From Elusimicrobiota bacterium (lineage in GTDB: Bacteria > Elusimicrobiota > Elusimicrobia > UBA1565 > UBA9628), in NCBI GenBank assembly GCA_027406905.1, contig DAHZHT010000001.1:308555-372554 (forward strand): a DNA stretch of 64,000 bases, read 5' to 3'. Both the position numbers and the translations under genes were made by a program. The stretch's first letter is position 1; each line of letters starts with the position of its first letter. This document shows, piece after piece, positions 49,805 through 58,020 of the stretch. The notes under the pieces are model-generated. The model was not told the origin of the DNA. It did not search any database and saw only the letters and a list, made by a program, of their open reading frames with translations.

Positions 49805-50953
49805 ATGATCCTGGGTGTCCCAAAAGAAACGATAGAAAACGAAAAGCGAGTCGCGCTGGTTCCTGACTCGATCTCCAAACTCAAGGGTCTCGATATCCAC
49901 GTTCAGTCTGGAGCCGGGGCGCTGGCTGGTTTTAGCGATGAGGCTTATCGCGCCAAGGGGGCGGTTATCGTCTCCGACGCTCGAAGCCTCTATCAGAAGT
50001 CCGACATCATCTTAAAAGTGATGCCGCCTGAAATTTCAGAGTCTTCCTGGATCAAAGAGGGCGCGGTTTTAATTTCCTTTCTTTACCCGCATTCGCATCT
50101 TGAGCTTTTGAACTCTCTTTCTTCCCGCAAGGCGAGCGTATTTGGGATGGACCTTATTCCCCGCACCAGTCGGGCGCAGTTTATGGACGCCCTTTCTTCC
50201 CAGGCAACGGTCGCCGGATATAAAGCGGTGGTTTTGGCCATAGATTCTCTGCCTAAAATTTTTCCGATGCTGATTACGGCGGCTGGAACGATTCCGGCGG
50301 CCAAGGTTTTTATCATTGGAGCCGGAGTGGCGGGCCTTCAGGCGATTGCGACGGCGCATCGGATGGGCGCTTCGGTTGAAGCATATGATTTGAGGCCGGT
50401 CGTTAAAGAACAAATCGAGAGCTTGGGCGCGAAATTCGTGAGTCTTCCCTTGGAAGCTCAAGATGCGCAGACTTCTGGCGGCTACGCGAAGGCTCAATCG
50501 GAAGAGTTTTACCGCAAACAGCAAGAATTCCTGGCTAAGACCGCGCAAAACGCCGACGTCGTTATCACCACGGCCTTGGTGCCGGGGAAACGCGCTCCGG
50601 TCCTTTTGTCTGAGGATGGAGTCAAGGGGATGAAGCCTTCTTCGGTGATCGTCGATTTGGCGGCCGAGCAAGGTGGAAATTGCGCCTTGACTGAACCTGG
50701 CAAGACGGTCGTCAAACATGGCGTCACCATCCATGGGCTCTTCAATTTGCCCTCTTTAATTCCCTCTCAAGCGAGCTTGATGTATTCTCGCAATATCAGC
50801 GCGTTTTTAGCGCTCATGCTTAAAGACGGAAAGATTCATATCGATTTAAATGATGATCTCATTTCCGGTTCTTTAGCCGCTTATCAGGGGGAAGTCTTGT
50901 TTCCGAAAAAGCCCGCTCCCGTTGTGGCCGCCGCAGGAGGAAAAACTGCATGA
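49805..50953 (+). CDS. pntAA: NAD(P) transhydrogenase subunit alpha, part 1 (PntAA)
   Basis: This 382-residue soluble domain I has an N-terminal MILGVPKETIENEKRVALVPDS, as in alanine dehydrogenase/PntA, and an NAD-binding Rossmann motif VFIIGAGVAGLQAIATAHRMGASVEAYDLRP. RPVVKEQIESLGAKFV and YAKAQSEEFYRKQQE are typical of transhydrogenase. A Pro/Ala-rich tail (PKKPAPVVAAAGG) ends the chain. It binds NAD(H) for hydride transfer to NADP. The alpha subunit is split, as in Rhodospirillum. AGGAAGT precedes the ATG, and ATGA overlaps the next gene. Confidence 0.95.
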   Translation: MILGVPKETIENEKRVALVPDSISKLKGLDIHVQSGAGALAGFSDEAYRAKGAVIVSDARSLYQKSDIILKVMPPEISESSWIKEGAVLISFLYPHSHLELLNSLSSRKASVFGMDLIPRTSRAQFMDALSSQATVAGYKAVVLAIDSLPKIFPMLITAAGTIPAAKVFIIGAGVAGLQAIATAHRMGASVEAYDLRPVVKEQIESLGAKFVSLPLEAQDAQTSGGYAKAQSEEFYRKQQEFLAKTAQNADVVITTALVPGKRAPVLLSEDGVKGMKPSSVIVDLAAEQGGNCALTEPGKTVVKHGVTIHGLFNLPSLIPSQASLMYSRNISAFLALMLKDGKIHIDLNDDLISGSLAAYQGEVLFPKKPAPVVAAAGGKTA

Positions 50954-51255
50954 ATGCGTTTCCAGCCAACCATATCGCCGTAGATTTTCTGGTCTTTGTC
51001 CTATCGGCGTTTTTGGGCCTGGAACTGGTGCGCAATGTATCCCGGCTTTTGCATACGCCTTTGATGTCTTTAACCAACGCTATTTCCTCCGTTTCGGTTG
51101 TCGCCGCTTTGATTGTCATGTCCGAGCCGCGAAAAACCGACTCTATCGTTTTATTAACCGCAGTCGCGACCGCGCTGGCTTTTGTCAACATCGTCAGCGG
51201 GTTCATGATTACGGAGCGAATTTTAAAGATGTTTAGAAAGGAAAAAAAGAACTAG
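50950..51255 (+). CDS. pntAB: NAD(P) transhydrogenase subunit alpha, part 2 (PntAB)
   Basis: This 101-residue protein has three membrane helices (about 10-29, 37-57, 70-92). LGLELVRNVSRLLHTPLMSLTNAISSVSVVAAL is the diagnostic HTPLMSxTNAIS motif of the domain II alpha part. It forms the proton channel with PntB. It overlaps pntAA by ATGA and ends 3 nt before pntB. Confidence 0.93.
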   Translation: MNAFPANHIAVDFLVFVLSAFLGLELVRNVSRLLHTPLMSLTNAISSVSVVAALIVMSEPRKTDSIVLLTAVATALAFVNIVSGFMITERILKMFRKEKKN

Positions 51256-51258
51256 ACC

Positions 51259-52638
51259 ATGCTCTCCGCTTCTTATCTTCATATTTTTTCGGCCGCTCTT
51301 TTTATTTTGTCTCTTAAGTGGATGGGGGAGGTTAAAACTTCCCGCTACGGCAATTGGTCCGCTATTTTAGGAATGATCACGGCCATTGTCGCGACCTATC
51401 TCGCTTTTCCGTTCGATCACGTCCCTTTGATGTTTGCTGCGGCCATTATCGGCAGCTTAATCGGAATTCCGATTGCGATGAACGTTCCGATGACCGCTGT
51501 TCCGCAACAGACCGCGATTTCCCACGCGTTCGGGTCTTTATCGGTGGCCCTGTTGGGAGTGGCGGAATATTATCAACGGGTTCCCCACGTGGATCCGTTC
51601 ACGATGGCGGTTTTGTCTTCCGAAATTATTCTCGGTTTTTTGACTTTCATGGGAAGTTGCATCGCCTTTGCCAAGCTCCAAGAGTTGATTCCTGGAAGGC
51701 CATTTGTTTACAAGGGAAGCAATGTCGTCAGCCTTTCGGTCTTGGGCGTGGCTGCCGCCCTGGCGGCGGATTTGGTTTTGCATCCGGAACGGCAGATACT
51801 GATTTTCGCCATTATCGCGTTAGCCTTGGTCTTTGGGTTTTTGCTTGTCATGTCTATTGGCGGCGCGGACATGCCGACGGTGATAGCGATTCTCAACTCT
51901 TTTGCCGGAATCTCGGGAGCGGGGCTCGGCTTTGTGCTCAACAGCAAAATCCTGGTCGTGGCCGGAACCTTGGACGGGGCTTCGGGGTTAATCCTGGCCA
52001 TCATTATGTCTAAGGCGATGAACCGCTCTTTTGTCAATGTCCTTTTCGGAGGCTTTGGCGCGGTTTCATCCAATGGAAACGGTGTGAATTCTAATCGCCC
52101 TCAGAGAACCGTCAAATCTTATTTGCCCGAAGACGTCGCGTCTCTCTTGGATGGGGCGCGCCTGGTGGTAGTGGTTCCCGGTTACGGAATGGCGGTGGCC
52201 CAAGCTCAGCACGCGGTTAAGGAATTGTCGGCCATTTTGGAATCGCGCGGGTGCAAGGTTCGCTATGCCATTCATCCGGTGGCCGGGAGAATGCCGGGGC
52301 ATATGAACGTTTTGCTCGCCGAAGTTCAGATTCCCTACAGCAGCCTTTTAGAAATGGATGAGGTCAACCCCCTGTTTCCGGAAGCGGATATGACGATTGT
52401 CGTGGGCGCTAACGATGTCGTCAATCCTGCCGCCCGCACGCAGACCGATTCGCCGCTTTACGGCATGCCGATTTTAGACGCCGACAAGTCTCGTTCGGTT
52501 GTCTTTATCAAGCGTTCGATGAACCCCGGCTTTGCCGGCGTCGATAACGAGCTCTTCTATTTGCCGCAGACGATGATGGTTTTTGGCGACGCCAAAAAAG
52601 TCATCACCGACATTACCTCCGCCGTTAAAAAGAATTAA
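51259..52638 (+). CDS. pntB: NAD(P) transhydrogenase subunit beta (PntB)
   Basis: This 459-residue protein has multiple membrane helices to about 260 (GNWSAILGMITAIVATYLAF; SIGGADMPTVIAILNSFAGISGAGLGF). A cytoplasmic NADP-binding domain III follows (VVVPGYGMAVAQAQHAVKELSAIL, VRYAIHPVAGRMPGHMNVLLAEVQIPY, IVVGANDVVNPAA). It completes the proton-driven NADH-to-NADP transhydrogenase, a source of NADPH for the reductive pathways in this window. Its stop overlaps the convergent QueC-like gene by 4 nt. Confidence 0.96.
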   Translation: MLSASYLHIFSAALFILSLKWMGEVKTSRYGNWSAILGMITAIVATYLAFPFDHVPLMFAAAIIGSLIGIPIAMNVPMTAVPQQTAISHAFGSLSVALLGVAEYYQRVPHVDPFTMAVLSSEIILGFLTFMGSCIAFAKLQELIPGRPFVYKGSNVVSLSVLGVAAALAADLVLHPERQILIFAIIALALVFGFLLVMSIGGADMPTVIAILNSFAGISGAGLGFVLNSKILVVAGTLDGASGLILAIIMSKAMNRSFVNVLFGGFGAVSSNGNGVNSNRPQRTVKSYLPEDVASLLDGARLVVVVPGYGMAVAQAQHAVKELSAILESRGCKVRYAIHPVAGRMPGHMNVLLAEVQIPYSSLLEMDEVNPLFPEADMTIVVGANDVVNPAARTQTDSPLYGMPILDADKSRSVVFIKRSMNPGFAGVDNELFYLPQTMMVFGDAKKVITDITSAVKKN

Positions 52639-53279
52639 TTCCTTCTGGTTTTTCCTAATCGAAGAGCTTTAAGTCTTTCTCCGCATTTGTTGCAGCGCTG
52701 ACAAGGCCTGATCCCCTGGGGGTTGAGACAAGAGAAAGCGAGATGAAAAGGCGCGCCTTGGGCGAGTGCGAGAACCTCTTTTTTAGAAAATTTCGCGTAG
52801 GGAGCTGCGATTTTAATCTTGAAATCAAGTCCTCTTTCGAGAGTTTTTTCCATCGCTTTAAGAAATCGCGGCGTCGCGTCGGGAAAGGGGTTTCCTCTGA
52901 GAATGGCTAAGGCGATTTGAGGAATTTGGCGGATCGCGCAAAAAAGCCCCGCTTGTCCCAGCAAAATAATATTGCGCCCCGGCAAATAGACGCTGGAGTC
53001 CGGATCCGAGGATTTGGGGATTGATCTTCCGGAAAAACTCCAATGCCCTTGGCCGAGAAGATTTCTAACGGGGTATTCTATAATCGACAATTTTTCAAGG
53101 TCGGGAGTTTTGATCTTGGCCAAGAAGCGCTTAAGCCAGTATCGCTCCGCCTTTTCCCAGCGGAACCCGCAACGGATATAAAGCGGATAGACCTTAAATC
53201 CGCGCTTTAACAGGGAGAAAATCAGGGCCGAGCTGTCGAGCCCGCCGCTGGCTAAAACGCAAACCGATTTTTTTCGCAC
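52635..53279 (-). CDS. QueC-like 7-cyano-7-deazaguanine synthase family ATPase
   Basis: This 214-residue PP-loop ATPase has SGGLDSSAL (11-19) for ATP binding. A C-terminal zinc site is formed by Cys184, Cys193, Cys196 and Cys199 in SCLNPQGIRPCQRCNKCGER. These are the QueC hallmarks, used to make preQ0 from 7-carboxy-7-deazaguanine. The pattern is somewhat diverged from typical QueC, and no queD, queE or queF is adjacent, so an alternative 7-deazaguanine or nitrile product is possible. It lies 6 nt from the Arg tRNA gene on the same strand. Confidence 0.82.
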   Translation of the reverse strand: MRKKSVCVLASGGLDSSALIFSLLKRGFKVYPLYIRCGFRWEKAERYWLKRFLAKIKTPDLEKLSIIEYPVRNLLGQGHWSFSGRSIPKSSDPDSSVYLPGRNIILLGQAGLFCAIRQIPQIALAILRGNPFPDATPRFLKAMEKTLERGLDFKIKIAAPYAKFSKKEVLALAQGAPFHLAFSCLNPQGIRPCQRCNKCGERLKALRLGKTRRN

Positions 53280-53285
53280 AGAATT

Positions 53286-53357
53286 TGTCCCCGACAGGAA
53301 TCGAACCTGTATCGCCTGCTTAGAAGGCAGGAGCTCTATCCATTGAGCTACGGGGAC
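53286..53357 (-). tRNA. tRNA-Arg (UCU)
   Basis: Reading leftward, a 72-nt cloverleaf has acceptor stem GTCCCCG/CGGGGAC, D arm GCTC-AATGGATA-GAGC, anticodon stem CCTGC/GCAGG with loop CTTCTAA (anticodon TCT), and T arm ACAGG-TTCGATT-CCTGT. CCA is not encoded. The 5' half from the anticodon loop, plus its promoter, is duplicated at 54693-54775. Confidence 0.96.
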
Positions 53358-53400
53358 GACGGTTTATTTTACAAAAATGGCTTGAGCCTTGAATGTTCTG
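53318..53400. repeat. 83-bp direct repeat, left copy (5' half of tRNA-Arg plus promoter)
   Basis: Identical to 54693-54775 over 83 bp, with mismatches at both outer bases. It covers the anticodon loop to the 5' end of tRNA-Arg and 43 bp of upstream promoter. The two copies bound a 1.3-kb cassette with a DUF3800 gene. Confidence 0.92.
53366..53393 (-). promoter_or_regulatory. Promoter of tRNA-Arg
   Basis: Reading leftward, TTCAAG (53393-53388), a 16-bp spacer and TAAAAT (53371-53366) lie 9 bp before the tRNA 5' end. The promoter is contained in the duplicated 83-bp block, so a second copy fires toward the DUF3800 cassette from 54741-54768. Confidence 0.55.
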
Positions 53401-53415
53401 GGTTAAAACTTGTCA

Positions 53416-53467
53416 ACCGCAAGTTAAAATGTCATGTAGTTACCGCAAGTAGAAATGTCATGTAGTA
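53416..53467. repeat. Tandem 26-bp imperfect repeat, insertion-sequence-end-like
   Basis: Two adjacent 26-bp units (ACCGCAAGTTAAAATGTCAT and ACCGCAAGTAGAAATGTCAT cores) differ at three positions. The preceding TGTCA and the repeated GCAAGT-AAATGTC pattern resemble the multiple terminal repeats of IS21-family elements. No transposase gene is present, so this would be a remnant end. Confidence 0.45.
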
Positions 53468-53747
53468 ATCCGTTTTCTGAGGATGCGGGAAATTCTCGAA
53501 CGTGGGCAGAGCCTATTTTTAGACGAAAAAATGGTAAGCTGGAGAGCGCGATGAGAATATTAGTGCTGGGGAGAGTGCCTAATCCCTTCGCCAGCGCCAA
53601 GGAGATGAAGCGGCATTTTGGCAAGCGCTCTCAATAAACTATATGCCCTAGTGACGCGGAAAATCAGAGAAACTCGCCGTGCCAGCCATGATATAATGTT
53701 TCTTCCCCTCCCAATACCGCGCGGTTCTATTGGGCGAAACTCATAAC
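53468..53747 (+). other. Non-coding stretch with one doubtful 28-codon ORF
   Basis: This part of the tRNA-Arg cassette has no recognisable gene. A 28-codon ORF (53551-53637, MRILVLGRVPNPFASAKEMK...) has GGAG upstream but no family resemblance. A TATAAT at about 53692 could be the -10 box for the following DUF3800 gene. Confidence 0.35.
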
Positions 53748-54437
53748 ATGGCGCTCTACATCTATGGCGACGAAAGCGGACAAGTCGGCGGGAAGCATTT
53801 CCTTATCGGCCTTCTATTCGTCGCCAGTGGGAAAAACGCCGAATATGAGCGGCAGCTGCAAACGCTGAAACTTCAATATAATTTTACCCATCGCGAACTT
53901 CACTACTCGGAGTTGAACCGTTTTAAATCGGAATTCGCCAAAGCCGCAGTAGATTGGTATTTCAGCGCGACAGATGCGATATTTAAATGCACGGTCGTGC
54001 CAGGCGGCGTTTTTGATCTCCGGCGCTTCCGAGATAACATGAAGTTCATCTCCGCCGAAGAAATGTCCTACAACGTGATTTACAAGATCGCGATTAACTT
54101 CCATTCAACGGAAGCGGAAAGGGCGGAACCCAAGGTTTTGATCGTTGACCGAAAGGACAAGGCGCGTCCCGATGAGTTTCAGCGATTTCTGAAAGAAAAC
54201 GTTCCAAACGCCGTGGATATACAGGAAGTCCCTTCGGAGAACCACAATCTGATCCAAATGACGGATTTATTGCTGGGCTGCGTAAACGGCGACTTAAATG
54301 GCGTCCAGAAATTTGATAAGAGAACCGTCATTGATTACGTCAAAAAGCGCCTCAACATCGCCCATTTCAGAGAACGCAACGCCTACACTAAAGAGAAGTT
54401 CCGAGTGAATTTTTGGAAACCAGCTTCCTTAAAATAG
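53748..54437 (+). CDS. DUF3800 domain protein
   Basis: I choose the ATG at 53748 (MALYIYGDESGQ). The 229-residue protein has the DUF3800 start YIYGDESG, central helices with FTHRELHYSELNR, VLIVDRKDKARPDEF, and the end motif VPSENHNLIQMTDLLLGCVNGDL. Conserved acidic residues suggest an RNase H-like nuclease fold. The family is common in mobile and defence-associated islands, but its role is not established. It is the only clear gene in the cassette between the 83-bp repeats. Confidence 0.85.
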   Translation: MALYIYGDESGQVGGKHFLIGLLFVASGKNAEYERQLQTLKLQYNFTHRELHYSELNRFKSEFAKAAVDWYFSATDAIFKCTVVPGGVFDLRRFRDNMKFISAEEMSYNVIYKIAINFHSTEAERAEPKVLIVDRKDKARPDEFQRFLKENVPNAVDIQEVPSENHNLIQMTDLLLGCVNGDLNGVQKFDKRTVIDYVKKRLNIAHFRERNAYTKEKFRVNFWKPASLK

Positions 54438-54692
54438 CGCAGCCCAACGTCAGCCTAGAAGTCCCTGTTAGGACTACGGCCGAGGCAGAAACCCCGGAAT
54501 TCGGCTTGGCTGGGCTACAGAGATATTATACCTGCTCGCGCTAGTCCTGTCCAGATAAAAATTAAGTAGCGCAGTCCTTGAGGCCGCGCAAGCGATGATC
54601 GGATTAGAGATCGGCAAGGACCTCACAATGGCGAATCGGAATACACCAAGGAAATACAAGGAGAAACAGAATCCGCTAAAAATACTAGGCGC
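54438..54692. other. Non-coding right part of the tRNA-Arg cassette
   Basis: It holds no convincing gene. An inverted GGCCGAG/CTTGGCT region near 54480-54515 and a truncated reading frame starting at the ATG 54628 (AAGGA upstream; MANRNTPRKYKEKQNPLKI) run into the right 83-bp repeat. The frame is interrupted by tRNA sequence, so it is a broken remnant at best. Confidence 0.4.
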
Positions 54693-54775
54693 GCTTAGAA
54701 GGCAGGAGCTCTATCCATTGAGCTACGGGGACGACGGTTTATTTTACAAAAATGGCTTGAGCCTTGAATGTTCTG
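54693..54775. repeat. 83-bp direct repeat, right copy
   Basis: Identical to 53318-53400: the tRNA-Arg 5' half and promoter without the 3' half. The 138 bp between this repeat and the M48 gene start hold no gene. Confidence 0.92.
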
Positions 54776-54913
54776 CGCGATAATCCCCTGATTTTTCTGG
54801 GTCCTTTGCCGGAGGAGTTCTAGGACTTTAGACCTATACGGCTTTTGGGAGAATCGTGATAAGATTAAAAAGAAGGACAAGGGTGGCAAGATTTTTTTGG
54901 AGGCAGTGAAGAT

Positions 54914-57883
54914 ATGAAACAACTGGAATTAGTGAAAAAATGGACCGCGGCGGGCTTAGCCTTGGCGCTGTTACTTGAGGCCCCGGGTTTGCGGGCATAT
55001 GCCGCGATGGGGGAAATCTCTAACCCTGGCGGGGAAATGGCTTCTCCCGTTGGAAAAATCGAAGCGCCTCTTTCCTTTAATACGGATTCTATCAGCGCTT
55101 CTGCGAATTTAAATGAATCTGCCGCTCAGATTGAAGCTTCCGGCTTATCCTTGACCCCGCAAGAAAAAGAGCGGCAAAATTTTGAAACCGCCTTGTCCAG
55201 GCAACAGCTTCAAGCAAAATTATCCGGGGCTTCAAATGAAACTCAAAATAGCGGGGCGTTGGCTTACGGCGCTGTTTTAAGATCGAGCGCCTTGGTTCAA
55301 CAGGCTGCGGCCAATCAAAAGGCTTCCAGCGGATTTTTGGGTGGGAAATTGATTCCAGCGCTTAAAAAGGCGCTGTCTCCTTCTTATGTTAAGAGTATCG
55401 GCTCAAAAGCGCAAGGGGCCTTAGCCCGCATCTTTGACGGTTCGGAGTCCGCTTCGCGCATTCTGCCCGGGCCCGATGGAAGGTCTTTTTCGGTCATTGA
55501 GCGCTCAAGTTTCCGGAGTTTTCAACGGACCTCTCTTTCTCCAAGCGCGAACAGGACCGTTTCCGCCGCGCAGGTTCCACAACCGGCATCTCAGAATTCA
55601 AATACTCCCGAAGGGCCGCAAAAATTTGCCGCGTCCGGTTTCGCGCTCAGTTCCGCCCGTATTATTTTTTCCGCCGCGGCGGTCATCGCGGCCCAGGTCA
55701 TGGCCGTTCATTTTTTACCGGCCGTCTTCGGTCTTGTCGGCGTCGCCTCGGTTTGGGCGGTGATGGGGGGGCTTTTGGCTTTGCCGGCGGCTCTTTACAC
55801 GCGCTACCGCCTTTCCCGCCATGACGCTCCGCGCCTCAACAAGGTGAAATGGATTTTAGATGCCTCTATCGGAGCTTTAATCGGGGCCGGGGCTTTGGCT
55901 TTGCCCTTGGTTTCAGCCGCTATTTCAGCGCCTGTCTTGCCGGCCTTGGTGAGCCTCGCTTCTTTGTCGGGCGTTGGCGTTTTGATGACGATGGGGGGCG
56001 GCGGAAGCGGAATGAATTTTCTCTTGGGCGCGGCGTCCTTGGCGGGCATCAGCCATCTTATCGGAGTCGGCGCTTTGGGGGCTTTAAGCCTCGGCCCGAT
56101 TTTCGGAATGGCGGCTCTTCCGGCAATCGCCACGGTTTCTTTCTTCTTGCGGTTTTTAATCAACGCCGCCGAGACCGGACAGCCTTTTGTCATTCCCGGA
56201 GCCTTGATGGGATCGAAAATGCGCTTTCCGACTTTCACCTGGGTCATGACCGGAGTCGTTTTTGCCTTACTGAGCGGCTTTGCCCCCTGGCATGAGAATA
56301 TCGCCTTTTTCGCTTGGAATCTCTTTGGAGATCCCAAAACCCATTGGGATAAATCTAAACCGTGGATACAGAATCTTCCAGTAATTTTGACGAACTTCAA
56401 CGTCCTCTATGCGGGCTTATTTCTTTTCGCGGCGGCCACCGGCTTTACCGCCCCGGCGACATTCTTGGTTCTGGCTTTCCTGCCCGAGCGCATCGCCCAT
56501 TTGACCGAGTTTCTGCTTCAGAAATCTCTCCCGGCGTCTTCCAAACAGGCTTCAATCTCCCAGACGCGAACTTCTCAAACCCCAAGCGAGAAAATGTCCG
56601 CTCAAATGCCCAACGTCAATCGCTGGCTGAAAACGGCGACCTTTATCGCGCTTATGCTTGGCGCGGGGGCGGCGATGGGCTTTGGAGTGTTTGGCATTCA
56701 CCAACTTCTTAAAGTCTCTATAGCTGCGGTTGTTCTCTCTGGAATTCCGTTTCTATTCTCGGCTCCGCTCATTAAAAAAATGCAAAATGCGACCGACACG
56801 GATCGGACGAAGGACCCGGCCATTTACCGGGTGGTTGACGATCTGCGCGCCTTAGAAAACGCCAATCGTCCCGGCAAAAAGCCGATTCCAGTTCCCGAAG
56901 TCGTCATTTTGCCGACCGAGCTCCCCAACGCCTTTGCGACCGGCCCCAGCCCGTTTCATGCGATGGTCGGCGTGACTGAAGGGACCAAGGAGATGCTTTT
57001 AACTCCGGAAAATTTGAGAAAAAATCTCATTAACGCGATTGCGGCTTCCGACCCGAATGGAGACGCTTTTAAGGTTTTGAGGCGAACGATTTCCGAGACT
57101 ATTCCCGGGGCGACCGAAAATGACTCTCCGGAGGCTTTGTCTCAAGTCGTCTCAAAGGCGAGCGCTTCCGATATCGAGAAACTGGGCGAGAGATACCTCA
57201 GAGGCGTCTTGGCCCATGAGTTTACCCATGTCATGGATCGCCATATGCTTTCCGGTTTTATTATGGGAAGCATTTTAAGCGCGATTAATTTCGCGGCCTA
57301 TTCGTTAATGTGGTCGGTTATCGTCAGTCACCGCATGATGAAGGGCTTGTTTCCTAAAAAACAAAGCGCCCAAGCTTTCGCCGGCGTTCCTCTGGGGCCT
57401 AAGGATGAGCGTTTTGCCCCGTTAGCCATTCCGGCGATTGCGGCCCTTCCGGCCTTGGTTCGGCTTTTCCTCGCTCTGTGGGCGCCAGTGTTTTTGAGTA
57501 TGCTTCAAATCGCGGCTTCCCGCAATAACGAGGCGCAAGCCGACGAAGGCGGAGCGCGCTTGGTCAAGGATCCTCAAGCCTTAGCCGCGGCCTTGGTCCT
57601 TCTGACGAATTGGCGCCCTTCTTCAAAATTCAAATTGAGCGAAGAAGATGCGCTTAAGCTTGCGATGGACTCGCATATGTTTACCGTCAGCCCCGCCGAG
57701 CAATTGACTCAAGCCGGGCTCTTGACGAAGCCCGATGCCCAAAAAGCGCCGACTCTTTCCCGCGGGGATGACTGGCTATTCTATCTGATGATCATGAATC
57801 ATCCGGAGACGCCCGCGCGCATTAAGGAATTGTGGCAGATGTCTGAGGCTTTCAAAGCCCAAGGCATTCCTCCGGCCCAGTAA
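54914..57883 (+). CDS. Very large multi-pass M48-family membrane metalloprotease
   Basis: This 989-residue protein has GGAGG upstream of the ATG. A signal peptide (about 1-31, ALALLLEAPGLRAYA) and about 230 residues of Ser/Ala/Asn-rich low-complexity sequence come first. Some ten hydrophobic segments follow from about 245 to 620. The protease domain at about 640-950 has HEFTH at 768-772 (zinc His768 and His772, catalytic Glu769) and Glu873 in NNEAQADEGG as third ligand. M48 HtpX has about 290 residues, so the N-terminal two-thirds are additional. HtpX-type enzymes degrade misfolded membrane proteins. The long exported N-terminus has no assigned role. Confidence 0.85.
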   Translation: MKQLELVKKWTAAGLALALLLEAPGLRAYAAMGEISNPGGEMASPVGKIEAPLSFNTDSISASANLNESAAQIEASGLSLTPQEKERQNFETALSRQQLQAKLSGASNETQNSGALAYGAVLRSSALVQQAAANQKASSGFLGGKLIPALKKALSPSYVKSIGSKAQGALARIFDGSESASRILPGPDGRSFSVIERSSFRSFQRTSLSPSANRTVSAAQVPQPASQNSNTPEGPQKFAASGFALSSARIIFSAAAVIAAQVMAVHFLPAVFGLVGVASVWAVMGGLLALPAALYTRYRLSRHDAPRLNKVKWILDASIGALIGAGALALPLVSAAISAPVLPALVSLASLSGVGVLMTMGGGGSGMNFLLGAASLAGISHLIGVGALGALSLGPIFGMAALPAIATVSFFLRFLINAAETGQPFVIPGALMGSKMRFPTFTWVMTGVVFALLSGFAPWHENIAFFAWNLFGDPKTHWDKSKPWIQNLPVILTNFNVLYAGLFLFAAATGFTAPATFLVLAFLPERIAHLTEFLLQKSLPASSKQASISQTRTSQTPSEKMSAQMPNVNRWLKTATFIALMLGAGAAMGFGVFGIHQLLKVSIAAVVLSGIPFLFSAPLIKKMQNATDTDRTKDPAIYRVVDDLRALENANRPGKKPIPVPEVVILPTELPNAFATGPSPFHAMVGVTEGTKEMLLTPENLRKNLINAIAASDPNGDAFKVLRRTISETIPGATENDSPEALSQVVSKASASDIEKLGERYLRGVLAHEFTHVMDRHMLSGFIMGSILSAINFAAYSLMWSVIVSHRMMKGLFPKKQSAQAFAGVPLGPKDERFAPLAIPAIAALPALVRLFLALWAPVFLSMLQIAASRNNEAQADEGGARLVKDPQALAAALVLLTNWRPSSKFKLSEEDALKLAMDSHMFTVSPAEQLTQAGLLTKPDAQKAPTLSRGDDWLFYLMIMNHPETPARIKELWQMSEAFKAQGIPPAQ

Positions 57884-57902
57884 TTGGGGACAGTCCCCAA
57901 TT
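57882..57902. repeat. REP-like palindrome, copy 3 (perfect)
   Basis: A perfect 9-bp-arm palindrome AATTGGGGA-CAG-TCCCCAATT overlaps the stop codon of the M48 protease gene and precedes tRNA-Ala. It matches the two imperfect copies near 48 kb. It could also act as a weak transcript end. Confidence 0.85.
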
Positions 57903-57912
57903 CGAAGTTTGG

Positions 57913-57918
57913 TATAAT
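57913..57918 (+). promoter_or_regulatory. -10 box of tRNA-Ala
   Basis: A perfect TATAAT lies 10 bp before the tRNA 5' end. The -35 position would fall inside the REP palindrome and is weak. Confidence 0.55.
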
Positions 57919-57928
57919 TTACGCTAAC

Positions 57929-58001
57929 GGGCGTGTAGCTCAGCTGGGAGAGCGCCTCGATGGCATCGAGGAGGTCAGCGGTTCGATCCCGCTCACGTCC
58001 A
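57929..58001 (+). tRNA. tRNA-Ala (GGC)
   Basis: A 73-nt cloverleaf has acceptor stem GGGCGTG/CACGTCC (one G-U pair), D arm GCTC-AGCTGGGA-GAGC, anticodon stem CCTCG/CGAGG with loop ATGGCAT (anticodon GGC), and T arm AGCGG-TTCGATC-CCGCT. CCA is not encoded. Confidence 0.95.
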
Positions 58002-58020
58002 CGTTTTTTAGAGAGGCATT

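Noticed and set aside
50069..50734. A 221-codon antisense ORF on the minus strand
   Set aside because: It lies entirely within the well-conserved transhydrogenase alpha gene and has an Arg/His-rich composition typical of antisense translation.
54470..54520. Possible IS200/IS605 right-end hairpin after the DUF3800 gene
   Set aside because: There is a partial inverted repeat, but no TnpA or TnpB gene and no matching left end.
53286..54775. Conventional tRNA-borne genomic island attachment site
   Set aside because: The duplicated part is the 5' half and promoter of the tRNA, not the 3' end, and there is no integrase; the repeat is reported as unusual instead.
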